Below, piece by piece: positions 21,861 to 33,988 of a stretch of 64,000 nucleotides of DNA. Below the pieces are notes generated by a model. That model searched no databases and had not been told where the DNA came from. It saw only the letters and a program-made list of their open reading frames with translations. Within the stretch, counting starts at the first letter, position 1; each line of letters opens with the position of its first letter. Made by a program: the position numbers and the translations under genes. The DNA lies in the NCBI GenBank assembly GCA_002077065.1, contig NAJO01000013.1:806001-870000 (forward strand), given 5' to 3'. Source of the stretch: Cryoendolithus antarcticus (Eukaryota; Ascomycota; Dothideomycetes; Cladosporiales; Cladosporiaceae).

Positions 21861-23347
21861 GGCAAGGATTGTGCCGAGCAGCCGATGTAAGGGATGTCGG
21901 TTTGAGAGTGGGAGGGTGTGAGGGAGTTCACTACTGATGGGAGTCTGGACATTACTGTTAATGCTGCGTCTTTGAATGTGGTGGTCACTAGCGGTGCAAG
22001 TGAAGTCGGCGGAGCGGAGTGGTACAAACCTCTAGTTTGCGGCCGCCAGCAGCACGCGCGAGTAGGTCTGATGGAGTTGGCTGTGCAACAGTGAAAGACG
22101 GGTTGCCCGTTCACTTAGCACCTCGCGCACAGCGACTGCGCAACGTCGTCCGCCGCAGTAGACTGCGCACTATCTCCTCTTTCGCAGGTAATGACCGTAA
22201 GCCTCTGTCGTCAGATCCGTCGTCCCCGTGCAGCGGTGCGAAACGTGAGCGAGCAGCCGTGGAATGCTCCTGTCCACGTTTCACTTCCAACTTCCGTAAA
22301 GAGGCCCCTGGAAGTCGAGTCTCGTGATACAGGGGTCCAAAGGTCACACCACACTTTCAAAACTCCTCCAATATAAACAGCAGGTCGTCAAAGGAGTGTG
22401 TGCAAGAGAAGACGATGTCAAGCAAAAGAGTGTTGTGTTCACATTTGTCGTGCGTGTTCGGGCGTGTGAAGAAGGACTCGACTCGATTCGCAGTAGGGAA
22501 CGCACGGTGTACCTGCATCCGCCCCTGCCGCTAGCGATGGGGAGGACTAGGACACATGGAGACTAGGCGCGTTGATTCTGCTTCTCTGGAGAAATGGCCG
22601 ATTGGCTGTGTACCTGCATATCTTTTCTACGGCTCAAACACGCCTCCAGGTACCGTCACATCACCGAACGCCAGTCGAGGTCATTGCAGACCGTGTGCCT
22701 CCGCGCAGCAGAGGCGTCCGCCAATCTGCGAATGTAGTCGCAAGTGCGAGTACCGCGTATTGACGGCCGCCGGCACACACAATAACCGAGGAACGCCATC
22801 ACGCCGCCTAGGCCAGCTTGCGTATTTCGCGACCGTGCTCAAGCCGCATCGAGATTCTCTTCCAGAACCCTTTGCTCGAAGGAGACCGACAGCGGCAGCT
22901 TGGGCTCCCGTGTCGATATATACAAAACTACGACCCGGGTACGATGGCATTTGCATCTTCCGTCATCTTGCTGCTATCGTCGGATGGTAGGGACAGTGAT
23001 TTGGAACATCGAGATGAGACAATTGTGATGAAATACTGCCGCGGATGTGCAAAAAGTACGTACCCGACTCCGCGCGTTTCATGTCAAAGTCTGCTTCTTC
23101 AGACGGCGCGCCCAACCGACAGGGCATACGTTGGGGTAGAAATCACGTGGGACCGCATTGAGTAGTGCAGATGCCATCTTTGAAGCTTTGAAGCCGTCTT
23201 CAGCCAAACCCGAGCTGATCTGAGGTCGGACTCGCGAACACATTCCAACGGGGAGAGACGAAACGCTGTCAGAGGAGACCTCGAAGGAGTCAGATACGCA
23301 AACAGACGTCTGTAGAAAGGCAGGTCGTGATACAACTGTAATTCTTT
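21861..23347. other. Long intergenic region upstream of the WSC sensor
   Basis: About 1.49 kb between the WSC gene start and the Ecd/Sgt1 stop, with both genes on the minus strand. It probably contains the sensor's 5' UTR and promoter. A 144-codon frame at 22556-22990 (plus) has no family signal and mixed composition, so I do not call it. Confidence 0.5.
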
Positions 23348-25330
23348 TCAATCGCCCTCATCCCTAGGCATACCCACTCCCAGCGCCCTCATCATATTAC
23401 CAGCCGGACCACCCATACCCGCCTGCCCCTTGAACGCCTCGAGCATATTCTTCGCCAAGCCCAGATCAACATCATTGAACTCCTCGTCGTCAGACGACAG
23501 CTCCTCATCACCAGGTCCAATAGGGAAGTCTTCTTCTTCCTCCGCCTCGTCTTCGCTAGCAGGGTCGACGTGAGCGGCAAGCATATGTGGTGGACGTGGT
23601 GGGCCGAAAGGGACCTTGGGCGCCGCCTTAGACAGCACCGGTGACTTTGCCTTCGCTTTGCCGGTCGTCTTGCCAGTCGATTTGTCGGTCGCCTTGCCTC
23701 CGTTGAGATCCAATGCTCCATGTCCCTTAAGCTCCCTCTCCATCAACCCCATCACCTTCCTCGTCTCCTCCTCCTCGTCTACGTCTTCCTCACCCTCTTC
23801 AGCATCTTCGACCGCCAACCTCCGAGCCTCATCAAGTAATCCAGACTTTTCGACTTCGGCTGCGGGCATCCCCATCATCTGCTTCATCGCCACCTCGAAC
23901 TCTGCTTCGTCGAAAGAGGCGGACTTATCTTCGCCTGTGCTGCTAGGCTCTGACTCGTCATCGGAGTCGGAGACAGAAGAAGCTTCGTCGTCGGAGTCTT
24001 CGATGCCATCAAGCCCAGCAGCGGAGTCATCGTCGTCTTTGAGAAGAGACTCGAAGCGCGAGACCATCTTGCGGAGGTTAGCTGTGCCGTCGCCGCTGGT
24101 CGTATCTGCCGCGGCGTCGCCAGCTGTCTTGGCCTTCGCTTTGCCAGACAGCTGATCTTCAAAGTCTCTGTAGTCGATATCGAGCCACTTCTCGTCGTCC
24201 TGCGTCTGTGGCCAGGTCGCTAAAACTGCATCGTCTGGCAGAGGAGTTGGCTCTGCGTCTAGATCTCCAAGTAGCATCTTGACTTCTCGCGTGACCTTTT
24301 TATCGACATTTTGAGGGTCTGCGAGCAGCATCTCGAAGCCGCAAGTGAGTTTCATACCCATGCTGACTTTCTCGTCGTCCAGACGAGGTATCACACCAGT
24401 CCAAGCCGGTGGTGCATCGAAGACCTGAGATCGTAGTTGTGCATAGCCGACTTTGGTGTACTTTACACTGACCGTGACGAGATCATCGGGTGCGAACACC
24501 AGCGTAGCGAGGTCCTTCGTCAGCAAGGGTCGCACTGCGATCGGGTCACGGAGATAGAATGCCTCGCTCGCTGCTGAGATTGAGATTGGGTTCTGATGGA
24601 GGATGTTCGCCAGTCTTCTGGGTATGACAGTGAGAGAGCGATGTAGAGAGGAAGAGATAGCGGAAGGGTACTCCCGTATGCGTGCAAAGGCTTCATCTTC
24701 AACAAAAGGCGAAATAATCAGCTTGTCTGCTGAGCCAGTAATGAAGGCGAGTGCTTGAGTGACGCTGAGGTTTTGCTGGCTGCCGTCTGCGCCAAGTGGA
24801 ATGATTCTTAGATGCCCATTATTGAGCCACACGCGGTTCTCCGCGATATCTGGGTTAAGCCACTTTGGCAGGGCTTCCGCTGCTTCGATCAGCAAGAACT
24901 CGCCATCTGTGTCGTAGACGCGAATCCATGCGTCGGGCGCTTGCTTGCTGAGCTCGAACAGGAGATAGACTACGAGCCATTCATCTGCTACCGAGTCGCC
25001 AAAGTTCGTACGGCCACAAAGATGTGGCGGAGCTGGGCTGTCCTTCAACGCTCGATCGCTTGCTGTTACAGCATCCTGATGTACGAGGTCTGGTCGTAAG
25101 CTAAGTTCAAACGCCTCTCGTTGCCAGATGTAGTCAGCCAGCAGCTTCTTGCTCGCGATGTTGGCAGCTTTCAGGATGTGGTTCAGGCGTGTTCGGATGG
25201 CAGCTTGGGTCTTGAGCTTTTCGTCGATTACGTAGATGATGTACTCGACGCAGTCTTCTGGTAGACGCTTTGGGAAGCCGTCGAAGCCTTCGCCGAACCA
25301 CTTGAAGTCGTCCTGCTTCGGTACTTCCAT
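23348..25330 (-). CDS. Ecdysoneless/Sgt1 family protein
   Basis: Single exon, 660 aa from the ATG of MEVPKQDDFKWFGEGFDGFP. The N-terminal 390 residues carry the family landmarks: PEDCVEYIIYVID, a long helical block, NFGDSVADEWLVVYLLFELS, RVYDTDGEFLLIEAAEALP and NRVWLNNGHLRIIPLG. The C-terminal third is acidic and Ser-rich (GIEDSDDEASSVSDSDDE) and ends in AKNMLEAFKGQAGMGGPAGN. Ecd/SGT1 proteins work in R2TP-linked assembly and in splicing or transcription (family knowledge); the yeast Sgt1 co-chaperone is unrelated. There is no sign of an intron. Confidence 0.88.
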   Translation of the reverse strand: MEVPKQDDFKWFGEGFDGFPKRLPEDCVEYIIYVIDEKLKTQAAIRTRLNHILKAANIASKKLLADYIWQREAFELSLRPDLVHQDAVTASDRALKDSPAPPHLCGRTNFGDSVADEWLVVYLLFELSKQAPDAWIRVYDTDGEFLLIEAAEALPKWLNPDIAENRVWLNNGHLRIIPLGADGSQQNLSVTQALAFITGSADKLIISPFVEDEAFARIREYPSAISSSLHRSLTVIPRRLANILHQNPISISAASEAFYLRDPIAVRPLLTKDLATLVFAPDDLVTVSVKYTKVGYAQLRSQVFDAPPAWTGVIPRLDDEKVSMGMKLTCGFEMLLADPQNVDKKVTREVKMLLGDLDAEPTPLPDDAVLATWPQTQDDEKWLDIDYRDFEDQLSGKAKAKTAGDAAADTTSGDGTANLRKMVSRFESLLKDDDDSAAGLDGIEDSDDEASSVSDSDDESEPSSTGEDKSASFDEAEFEVAMKQMMGMPAAEVEKSGLLDEARRLAVEDAEEGEEDVDEEEETRKVMGLMERELKGHGALDLNGGKATDKSTGKTTGKAKAKSPVLSKAAPKVPFGPPRPPHMLAAHVDPASEDEAEEEEDFPIGPGDEELSSDDEEFNDVDLGLAKNMLEAFKGQAGMGGPAGNMMRALGVGMPRDEGD

Positions 25331-25746
25331 CACCAGGTAGTATCTGTAGGAAAGCCGTTATACGTAGAAAGGGATTCGTCTGGTCTGCGTTTAGAGGTGA
25401 AACGTCACAAAATTACGGCTGTCGCCAAAACACTGCGATGAATTCACTGCGAAGCTTTCATCATCTATTAGGAGGTCCTGCACTTTCAATGGCGTGTTAG
25501 TCGATCTTGTACGGAAAATCAGCCTGCCGCGTCGTTGGAGTAGAGGAAAGATTTCTGTATGTACATGCAGGCGAGCAGTTTCGGTCTTCTCTCGGCGAAG
25601 TCTCGCACGGACTGCCGCCGCTAGCAACGACTTGTTGGTAAACACTCGAAAGTCGCGTACGAAAGAACATGCACATCGCTAACAGGGCAGACTACTGGCA
25701 TTATTGCTGTCGCGTGTAGTGTAAAGCTGCTGACTACATCGCGATC
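25331..25746. other. Divergent intergenic region
   Basis: 416 bp between the start codons of the Ecd/Sgt1 and Mto1/ApsB-like genes, so it probably acts as a two-way promoter. No gene seen. Confidence 0.5.
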
Positions 25747-28700
25747 ATGCCGGGCAACTATGTCGACACTCCCGGCACCGTTGCTGGCGACAGCACATCC
25801 CTCAGCCACGCCGGCAACATCGACTTCTCTATGGCGCAACCCTTTGCCTCACCGTCGAAGAACCCGGCAGAGGACCTGCGCAATCAAATGCGCGGACTGC
25901 GACAGGGAAATGTACCACTCCAGCAGGTACGAACACCACGAATGCGCAACCCTCTGGTCGACAAGCGCAATCCCGCTGGACCTACACGGCAGGAGTTCAC
26001 GCCTCTGCTGAAGAGCGCACGGCGAGCGAAGCTGGTCCATCAGAGCATCTTGGAGGAGAAGGAGAACTCGACGAATGGGCTGCCCAATACACCTGCTGGG
26101 TTCCGATCGAGCTATGCCAATGAGCCGCCGACTCTCCCAGTCGACAGCTCTGTGCTGGACAACTCCATGGCCTCAGCCAAGGATGCTACACTGCGAATGC
26201 CAGTCTCGAGCTCAAGCATGCTCAGCTCGACGCCCATGCCACATCTCCCCGCTAGAGGCGAGGTCGGTGTGCTTGACCAGGGCAACCTCCTCACGCTACG
26301 AGACCAGGAAGCAAAGCTCGATCAGATCACGAAAGACAACTTCGGTCTGAAGCTGAAGATCCACTACATGGAAGAGGCTCTTAAGAAGAGTGGGTCTGAG
26401 TTCCACCAAGCAACACTGAAGGAGAATGTAGAGCTGAAGACGGCCAAGATGACTGTTGAGCAAGATCTGAAGAAGCAGCGGAAGCGGCTGCAGAATGCTG
26501 AGCATGAGCTGGAGGAGTATAGAGTAAAGTTCACGGAGTACAAAGAGAGCGTCAAGAAGAGGCACGCGAATGAGAGGGATGCCGAGGAGTTCGAAAAGCT
26601 AGAGAGGCTAGCTGGGAAGCATCAACGGGAAGCCGAGCAGAGGGAGAGAGAGCTGGACGAGATGCGACAAAAGTTGAATGAGGCTGAGCAGGGCAAGCAG
26701 CAACAGGACGAGGATGACGTGCAGGCATTGCGAGAGGACATCGAGGATCTAGAGCGGGAGGTCCGGGATCGGGATGGGCAGCTCGATGCAAAGGACGAAG
26801 AAATGGAGGCTTTACAAGAGAAGCTACGCGCTGCTTCATCAACGACCGAGGAAGCTCGACATTTCAAGCAAGACGTTCAGGAGCTGGAAGCGGAGCTCAA
26901 GGAGAAGGATGACGAACTTACAGCGAAGGCTGCGCAAATTACTGACCTCCAGGACCGCGTCAACACTGTCTACGATCGGGAGAAGTCAACGACGAAGCTT
27001 CGTTCGGATGTCTCGACGCTCGAAACACAGCTTCGTGACAAAGCGCAGGCGCTTGATGAGAGCAATGAGCAGATGCGAGCTCTGCAGAAGAAGCTGCAGG
27101 TGGCAGAGTCTGACAGCAACGAGAAGGAGCAAGCTCTGGAGCTTAGCGACGAGCAGATTGCCTCCCTGCAAAAGCGAGCTCAAGCCGCAGAGGCTCGCCT
27201 GAGTGATCAGGCTGAGCAGTACGAAATCAGTACTGAGCGGGTATCTACCATACAGAAGCAGCTGCGCAATCTGGAGACCACACACGGAGCCGACATCCGT
27301 CATCGCGAAGAGGAGGTCGCCGCGTTGCAGAAGAGACTACGTGCAACCGAGCAAGGTGGGACTGCTGAGCTCGATCAACGTCGCGAAGAGCTTCGCGCGT
27401 TTCAGTCAAGACTTCAGACTGCAGAGACCAACCATACCGAAGCCCTTCGCCAACGAGACGACGATGTCAGGAATGCCCAGCGCGAGCTCGCCGACAAGGA
27501 CGGCGAGATCAAGGCGCTGCAGGAGCGTCTGCAGACCGCGCGAGGCAGCTGGGACGCCGAAGCATATCAGACTGACGCTCGCTTGCACGAAAAGGACATC
27601 ATCATCCAAGAGCGGGAGGCCAAGCTCCGCGAGAAGATCTCCGCTGTTGAGCAGCGCGACGCAGAGCTCGTGGATCTGCAGCACCGTGTCCGCACTGCAG
27701 AGTCAGGACAGGGTGAGGCGGCTAGGAAGCAGACCCAGCTCTTGCAAGATCAGCGCGAGCAAATCAGTGAGCTGCAGGAGAAGATCAGCGTCAATGCTGC
27801 TGGTGCTCAGGCAAAGCTGAACGAAAAGGATGGTCTTGTACGCGCGCGGGAAGAAGAGCTTAGTGTGGTTCAGAAACGCCTTAGCAGTCTGCAAGCCGGA
27901 CAGAGCTCTGATGTTCGTAATAGGAACGAGCAGATTGCCAGGCTCGAGGTGGACCTTGTCAGCAAGGACCGACGGCTTAGCGAGCTGTCACAGCAGATCA
28001 CCACGTTGATTGCTCGATTGAACAGCGCCGAGACGCCCTCAAAGAAAGACGCCACGATCAAGCAGCAAGTCGAACAGATCCGATCGCTCGAACAAATGGT
28101 TCTCAAGATTGAGCAAAAGCGCGATGTCGAGCTCGATAGTATGGACCAGCAGCTTGACACGTTGGAGAAGGACAACGCGGCCCTGCACCACAAGCTTGAC
28201 CGTCTGTCGAAGCTCGAGAAGGAGTTCGAAGACGCTGTCACTGAGAATGCGGAACTACAGAGGAAGGTCGAGCGACTCAATGAGCGTGCTCAGGCGGCGG
28301 ACAAGGATCAGAGCATGCTTGGGCACAAGGGCGAAGAGCTGCAAGCTATGCAACTGCAGGTCGAGCAGCTGGAGGATGAGGTAGATCAGCTGCAAGTCCA
28401 ACTTAAGCGCGCTGTAGATCAGAGGCAGGCTGATATCAAGCGTCTTGAGAGTGAGCTGGCTGCTGCCACCGCTGAAGGGTCGCAGATCGCGAACGATGCT
28501 CAGCGCGCACTCACTGCACTACGTGCAGAGCTCGAGGCCGATGCTTTGGAAGCGAAGCAGGCGCTGGAGGATGAGATACTCGTGCTGGAGTCGAGCCTCG
28601 ATGATGCTCAAGTTGAGAAGACGGCTGTTGAGCAGCGCATGCGGGAGCTGGAGACCAGACTTAATGAGGCTCTAGTGCGTGAGCGCAACGAGCTACGTAC

Positions 28701-29865
28701 GAGGCTGCAGTCCTCTGAAGCCGAGACCCTGCAGTCTACGATCACCAGCCTCCGCACCGAGCTTCAAGCAGCGCAGCATGCAAAGTCGAACGGCACTCCA
28801 GTCCGCGAGCGCAACGAGCTCCGCCTCAAGCTCCGGGAATCCGAGTCCAAGATCATCTGCCTTCAAGCCAAGATCTCAGAGCTCGAGGACTCCCTGCGAG
28901 ACGCCCTCGAAGACCGTACGATGGCCATCGAGCGCCAGTCTCTGCACACAGTCGCGACAGCCGCAAAGATCGAAGCCGAGGATCTGCACAACCAGCTCAC
29001 TGCGGCGCAGACCCAGCTTGCGTCTTCTCGAAAGCGAGAGAACGATATGAGGGCCCAATTGCAGGCCACGACATTGGACTTGGAAGACGTGCAGCTCAGT
29101 GGGGCAGAGGTCGAGAGCAGACTGCAGTCCTACATCGCTCGAGAGAAGGACCTACGAAACCAACTCAAGGATCTCAAGAATGCGAAGCACCAGCTGCAAG
29201 ACCTTGAAGCCCAGGTCGACGATCGCCAGGGCTCGAGCTCAGGGCACGCGAGGCGGGAGTCTGAGCTACGAAACGCCCTCAAAGACGCCAAATTTGAGCT
29301 CGAGACCGTCCTCATCGAGAACGAAGAAAAAGACCACCAGCTCCAGCTCCTTCTGAAGAAAGAATCCGACCTCCGCGCCCGCCTCCAAAAGACCAAGTCC
29401 GCAGACGACACACTGCAGCTGCGACAGTACTCCGAGGAGCTTGGGGCGCGGGACAAGACGCATCAAAGCGAGCTGAAGGGGTTGGCGAAACAAATCACCT
29501 TCCTCCGCGCACGGTGCGAAAGGGAGGAGAATTTCCGCAAGGGCTTAGTGTGGACGAAACGCTGGTTCTTGGGGCAGGTGGAGATGTATAACGCTTGGTT
29601 TGTCGCCCCCTGTGCCCATTCCTGTGCAACTTCGTACTGACTTGACTGTAGCAACCAAGCCGATCTCCGCCTCCTGGAAACTATCGGCTTCACGCCCGAT
29701 GAGACTATCCGAGAGAAGCGTCCGAGTTTGAAAGCTGTGGGCTGGGCTGTTGTGGCGGGTTTGAGGATGAGGAAGATGCAGGAGCAGTGGGCGGGGAGTA
29801 AGAAAGTCGGAGAGATTTTGAAGAGGAAGTTTGAGGGCGTGCGAAAGGCGAGGGGGAAAGCTTGA
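25747..29865 (+). CDS. Microtubule-organising coiled-coil protein, Mto1/ApsB (centrosomin) family
   Basis: Two exons, 25747-29597 and 29652-29865, give 1354 aa; the donor GTTTGT is weak but the join MYNACNQADLRLLETIGF fits the family. A disordered N-terminus with TPRMRNPL and many Ser/Pro leads to a centrosomin motif 1 (LLTLRDQEAKLDQITKDNFG, about 180-215). Roughly 1000 residues of coiled coil follow, with Arg/Glu/Gln heptads and an internal RERNELR repeat (about 978 and 1019). The C-terminus (LAKQITFLRARCEREENFRK, then a basic helix) resembles the Mto1/ApsB tail that targets spindle poles and septal MTOCs. The role is recruiting gamma-tubulin complexes (family knowledge). A Pcp1/pericentrin-type orthologue is the alternative. 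Confidence 0.82.
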
Positions 29866-30057
29866 GATACTAAGCGGTCCTTGATGAAGTGATGAGTTGT
29901 TCGGTGTGGGCATTTGTGCGCAGCGAGGCGTTGGTGGATTGGAGAATATTCGTTACGCTATCGCAGTGGTCTCGTATCCTCTACGCTACCAAAGCATCTC
30001 ACGCAGAACGCTCAATATCATGCGAATTCTATTTCTGCGTCCTTCCTCGTTATTTCG

Positions 30058-31143
30058 CTATTGACTCCCGCCCGAGTAGACCCTAATCCCACCCACCTCC
30101 CAATACGCCTCGACAAACTCGTCCGGCTTCCCCGCTACAAACGCCTCGCACGTCTCCACCCCAGTAGCAGCTTTCGCCCCACTGCTCTCCCAGACCTTGC
30201 CCGCCCAGTCCCCGCAGAACGTAGTGTTGATAATGATCGTCATGTTTTTGAACGCTGTCCCGAAATCACATCCCTTGCCCGAGAAACTCGCCAGTGGTGT
30301 CGGGAAGCCGACAGTACTCGGGTTGGCGGTGTTTAGGGTTGACGGCACGGCGTCTCGCGCGAAAGCCCAGATCTTCACGCCTGAGGTCGTCCATTCGGTC
30401 ACGTAGACGCCGCCTTCTTGCTCGTTGAACGCCTCGCCCGCGGTGGAAAGCTGATTGGAGTAGACTTTCGTCTGCGCTGGTCCGTGGTTTGAGCACCCGT
30501 CTGCGCCGTTGCCGGTATTGCAATTCTCGTTCATCAACTGCGAAGCGTACGTCCCTGCGTCGCCGCCACCGAGCGCGAAGGAAGTGCTATTATCTACACT
30601 GCAGCCTGGAGCGGTGTGCAGCGTCATGATGTTCGCTGAGCTATTGTGAACGGACTCGATTATGTCAATCTCGCCTGCTGCTGGCCAGATTGCGCCTCCG
30701 CCTAGCATCCAGAGGGCGGGCCAGGTACCGAAGCCGGTGGGCATGTGGTAGATGTCTGCTACTACCAGCGTACCAACATTGAAAGTCTGCTTCGAACTGA
30801 GGCGGACTGAGGCCCGGCCAGGTGCTGGGGGATTCGAGGTTAGGGTGTCCACGCGGATGAAGGCTGTAGTGAGATTGCCTGCTTCGGGATATGAGAAGAA
30901 ACCTGTTAGATTCGAGGAGGCTGCGGCGGTCGCAGAGAGATAGTTGACGAACCCATTCGTCGGGTCGGGACCGGCGTAGGAGTTGAAGTTGGAGAAGAAG
31001 CTTGGGCCGGAGAGGTCGGCTATGAGTTTGTATGTCGACGCTGTGATGTTGGTCGATGACGTGGTGCTGGCAGCGAGGCCTGTAGTCGCCAGAGCAGCGA
31101 TGCTGATGAGCGCCGAGCTGGCACGGAAGGTGCGACTGGGCAT
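30058..31143 (-). CDS. Secreted GH16 family glucanase
   Basis: Single exon, 361 aa. The N-terminus (ASSALISIAALATTGLAAS) is a signal peptide. The GH16 jelly roll is recognised by YKLIADLSGPSFFSNFNSY, FGTWPALWMLGGGAIWPAAG and the catalytic GEIDIIESVH (ExDxxE), followed by TLHTAPGC and the C-terminal AYWEVGGIRVYSGG. There are several N-x-S/T sites and paired Cys. No GPI-attachment tail or chitin-binding module is visible. Fungal proteins of this form act on beta-1,3/1,4-glucans in or outside the wall (family knowledge); the exact substrate is not decided by sequence. Confidence 0.9.
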   Translation of the reverse strand: MPSRTFRASSALISIAALATTGLAASTTSSTNITASTYKLIADLSGPSFFSNFNSYAGPDPTNGFVNYLSATAAASSNLTGFFSYPEAGNLTTAFIRVDTLTSNPPAPGRASVRLSSKQTFNVGTLVVADIYHMPTGFGTWPALWMLGGGAIWPAAGEIDIIESVHNSSANIMTLHTAPGCSVDNSTSFALGGGDAGTYASQLMNENCNTGNGADGCSNHGPAQTKVYSNQLSTAGEAFNEQEGGVYVTEWTTSGVKIWAFARDAVPSTLNTANPSTVGFPTPLASFSGKGCDFGTAFKNMTIIINTTFCGDWAGKVWESSGAKAATGVETCEAFVAGKPDEFVEAYWEVGGIRVYSGGSQ

Positions 31144-32010
31144 TTGTGTTGAAGTGTGTGTGTGCGGATCTTCTCAATGCACGGTGCTCGCGTCAGGCGA
31201 TTGAGTGTCTGAGATAGTGGGGAGGTGCGTGTTGGTGTTATGCGTCGAATATGGAGAGATTGTGTGACAGAGAAGCAGACAAGGATAGGGTGAGCGACGT
31301 GGTAGAGCGCCCGTGTACTGGTGAACAATGAAAACCCCACTAGTCAAAGAGACGCCATTGTAGTGAAAGAAAGAAACCGCGTAACATCGGCATTGTCCGC
31401 CTCTGAGTCGCCCAGCGTTCGCTGTGTGGTCAAGGCGGTGGTGTATAGCAGAAGCGGAGTCTTGAAGCGCAGTTGCTGATACGAGCCGTGGAGACTGCAG
31501 AACAAAGCCTGTCGCTGTGATCGAGACACATACTGGCGCTCGCTCGTTCGAGATCCGCCCGAGATCCGCCCGAACGTGGAAGGAACAACGGACGTATAGA
31601 GCCAGCTCGTCAAACAAGTGATGAAATTGACCAGCGCAGAAAGCGCACATTGTGCAAGGGTATTAGTGCGCTTCAGGCGCATGCGAGTGTAAGCATCACC
31701 CTCGTTCCTTCTCGGGGCGATTCTGACCAGAACCGCCCCCGTCTCCCTCTTGCGACTCTCACAGCACGGCCGCACTCAATCCTGAGGTGGCTCGCGCGCC
31801 GCATTAGCTTGCCCGTGGCCAGCGCAAACGTGTCGGAAATCACTGCGCGAGGATGCCCGCAGCGACGAAACAGACCAGGAGCAGTACCCAGAATATTGGC
31901 GAGATGCATTCCCTAGCATATCCCAACAGACCCGAGTCTTCTGTGTGCGGCTAGAGTGGTAGCCGACTCGCCCATCGCACGCGTCTCGTATTGCGAGAGG
32001 GCATAGTCCT
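31144..32010. other. Intergenic region
   Basis: About 870 bp between the GH16 start and the Vts1 stop. Contains an 11-bp perfect tandem duplication (31550-31571). No supported gene. Confidence 0.5.
31550..31571. repeat. Short tandem repeat, 11 bp x 2
   Basis: GAGATCCGCCC occurs twice head to tail in the gap between the GH16 and Vts1 genes. It is too short to imply a mobile element; replication slippage is the simple explanation. Confidence 0.7.
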
Positions 32011-33988
32011 CTAGACTCTGCCTTCTGCTTGCGCCTTGCGGACCTCCTCAAAGACCTACACTAAGCGTCAGCAAACTTCTCACTCCCGTCCCGTCCATCC
32101 CACCAATGAGACTAACCTTCAACAACTTCCTCCTGGCCCCCACAGCCGCCACTCCCTTCCTCTCCAACCCCTCTTCATCCAACACAACAAGATCCTGCCA
32201 CCTCATATCCTTCAGATTATCCGTATACTTATGCAGTCTCAGCGTCCTCAACCAATTCGGAATGTCCCTCAACAGACTCAGATCCGTCGGATCCTCAGGC
32301 GGCTTTGAACTGCCTCTCCTGCCTCTCGGCGAACGGCCGCGGAGGATCTCAGAAGCGTCAGAGAGGTATCCGTCGTTGCCACCACCCATGGAGCCCATGG
32401 GATAGGAATTCAGGGACATGTTCGCGAGTGCAGGATTGAGGCCGACGAGACCACCGGAGGAGTCGAAGGCTGTCAGGTAGCCGTTGGATTGCAGGGCGGA
32501 CATGTTCATTGGTGCGCCGCCTTGAGGACCGGTAATGGCTATGCCAGGCGAGCTCGGTCTTGAGCGACGGCCTTGCATGGTAGCCATTTGGTGCTGCTGG
32601 AGTGCCATTGCCTGTTGCGGAGTCAAGACTTGACCAAACTCGTTCGTCAAGTTAATGCCGGTTGGCATGCCGAGATTCTGCTGGCCTTCTGTTGAGCGTG
32701 CGCGGCGGAACTTACGGACATCGTCGAGTTGGATGCGGTTGTTCACTGTTGACATGGCGGCTAGCTTCATGGCTGTGGCGTTCGCTACCATGTCGGCGTG
32801 GTTGTTTGCCGCTTGGGCGTGGCTAAAGTTGGAGACCATGGGTGTGTTTGTCATAGACGCCCAGCTCGCGCCAGGAGCGTAAGGCGTAAACATCCCCATG
32901 CCAGCTGTAAGACTTGATGCAGGAATATCACTGGGCTTGGCCTGAGCAGTCTGCTGCTGGATATTGCTGTCTCCCGAGATCGGGAACGGGCGAGGCGAGC
33001 GAAGACCAGCAGTCAGAGGCGGGTTTGCGAGACCAAACTGACCCATCGGTGCTTGCTGCGTGGGCTGAGACTGCAGACCGGCAGACGACTTCGGTCTGCC
33101 AATCGGAGGCTGATTCTCAGTGTTGCTGGTTGCCGTAGTCCTCCACGGTCCAGCAGGGATGTTAGATGTACCGTTACTTTTCTTCTCCTCTGCCGCAGGT
33201 GGAGGCGGCATGAACATCGAGCTTCGATCCCCGATAGTGCTGTTGCGATTCGACTTCGGTATCGTGCCCGTTGTCTTCTCGAATTCCGCCTTTTGATCCT
33301 CGATCGCGTTCGCTGCGTCCGGGAACATGGATTTGATCGTACTCGGATCAAGCCCAGACATCCGCTTCGCACCAGGCGAGGGCGGCGGCTTGCCTCCGAA
33401 CCCGAAGCTGCCACGCGATCCCTCAACATTGAGCTTGTTCATTGCGTCGTTCATACGTGATGACATGGGATCCTTCTCATTGAACACTGCAGGTGACAGC
33501 ACCCCAGAGTACGGGTGACTCTTCGCCATCTGCTGCAGCACCTGTATGAAGAACCTTATCTGAACCTGCGTTGTCTGCTGTAAGAGTGCATACAACGCCG
33601 CCGTCCTCTCTGGCTCGCTAAGCACGCGAAACCATTGCTCGATGGCGCTCAGCTCGTCCTTGAAGTCCTGATCAAGTGTAGCCGAAGCCATGTCCTCAAG
33701 GGTAGTCTCATACTGCTCGATATCCGACATCCACTGCTGTGCCGCGTTCTCAGCAGCATCATCTGGATTGCCCGAGCTGGCACCTTGCTGGAACTGATTG
33801 AGGTACACCTCAGAAGCAGGGCGTATGCCGCGTGTCGCGAGAGGTGAGGCTGTCGACCAGGCGCCCATATCGGCTGAGGCGCGGAGGTGGTGTCCTGACC
33901 CCATACCCGTGCGAGCTGATGGAGGTCGTAGAGAGGAACTCGAAGCCTCTGGCGTGCTGTTGCGGTTGCCGATGACGTTGCTCGCCAT
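32011..33988 (-). CDS. VTS1: Vts1/Smaug SAM-domain RNA-binding protein
   Basis: Two exons, 33988-32117 and 32055-32011 (61-nt intron), give 638 aa. The conserved fungal N-terminal block is [26 protein letters not shown] and [20 protein letters not shown], with [21 protein letters not shown] long Ser/Pro/Gln/Asn-rich disordered middle follows. The C-terminal SAM domain is [39 protein letters not shown] and GARRKLLK; the small last exon completes it with [14 protein letters not shown]. Vts1 binds Smaug-recognition hairpins and recruits Ccr4-Not for mRNA decay (family knowledge). The basic ARRKLLK helix that contacts the RNA loop is intact. Confidence 0.92.

Noticed and set aside
22556..22990. 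144-codon plus-strand frame
   Set aside because: No family signal, no signal peptide, no splice partner; lies in a probable promoter region.
31344..31775. 143-codon minus-strand frame
   Set aside because: Arg/Ser/Thr-rich, no motif, overlaps other frames of similar length; treated as chance.
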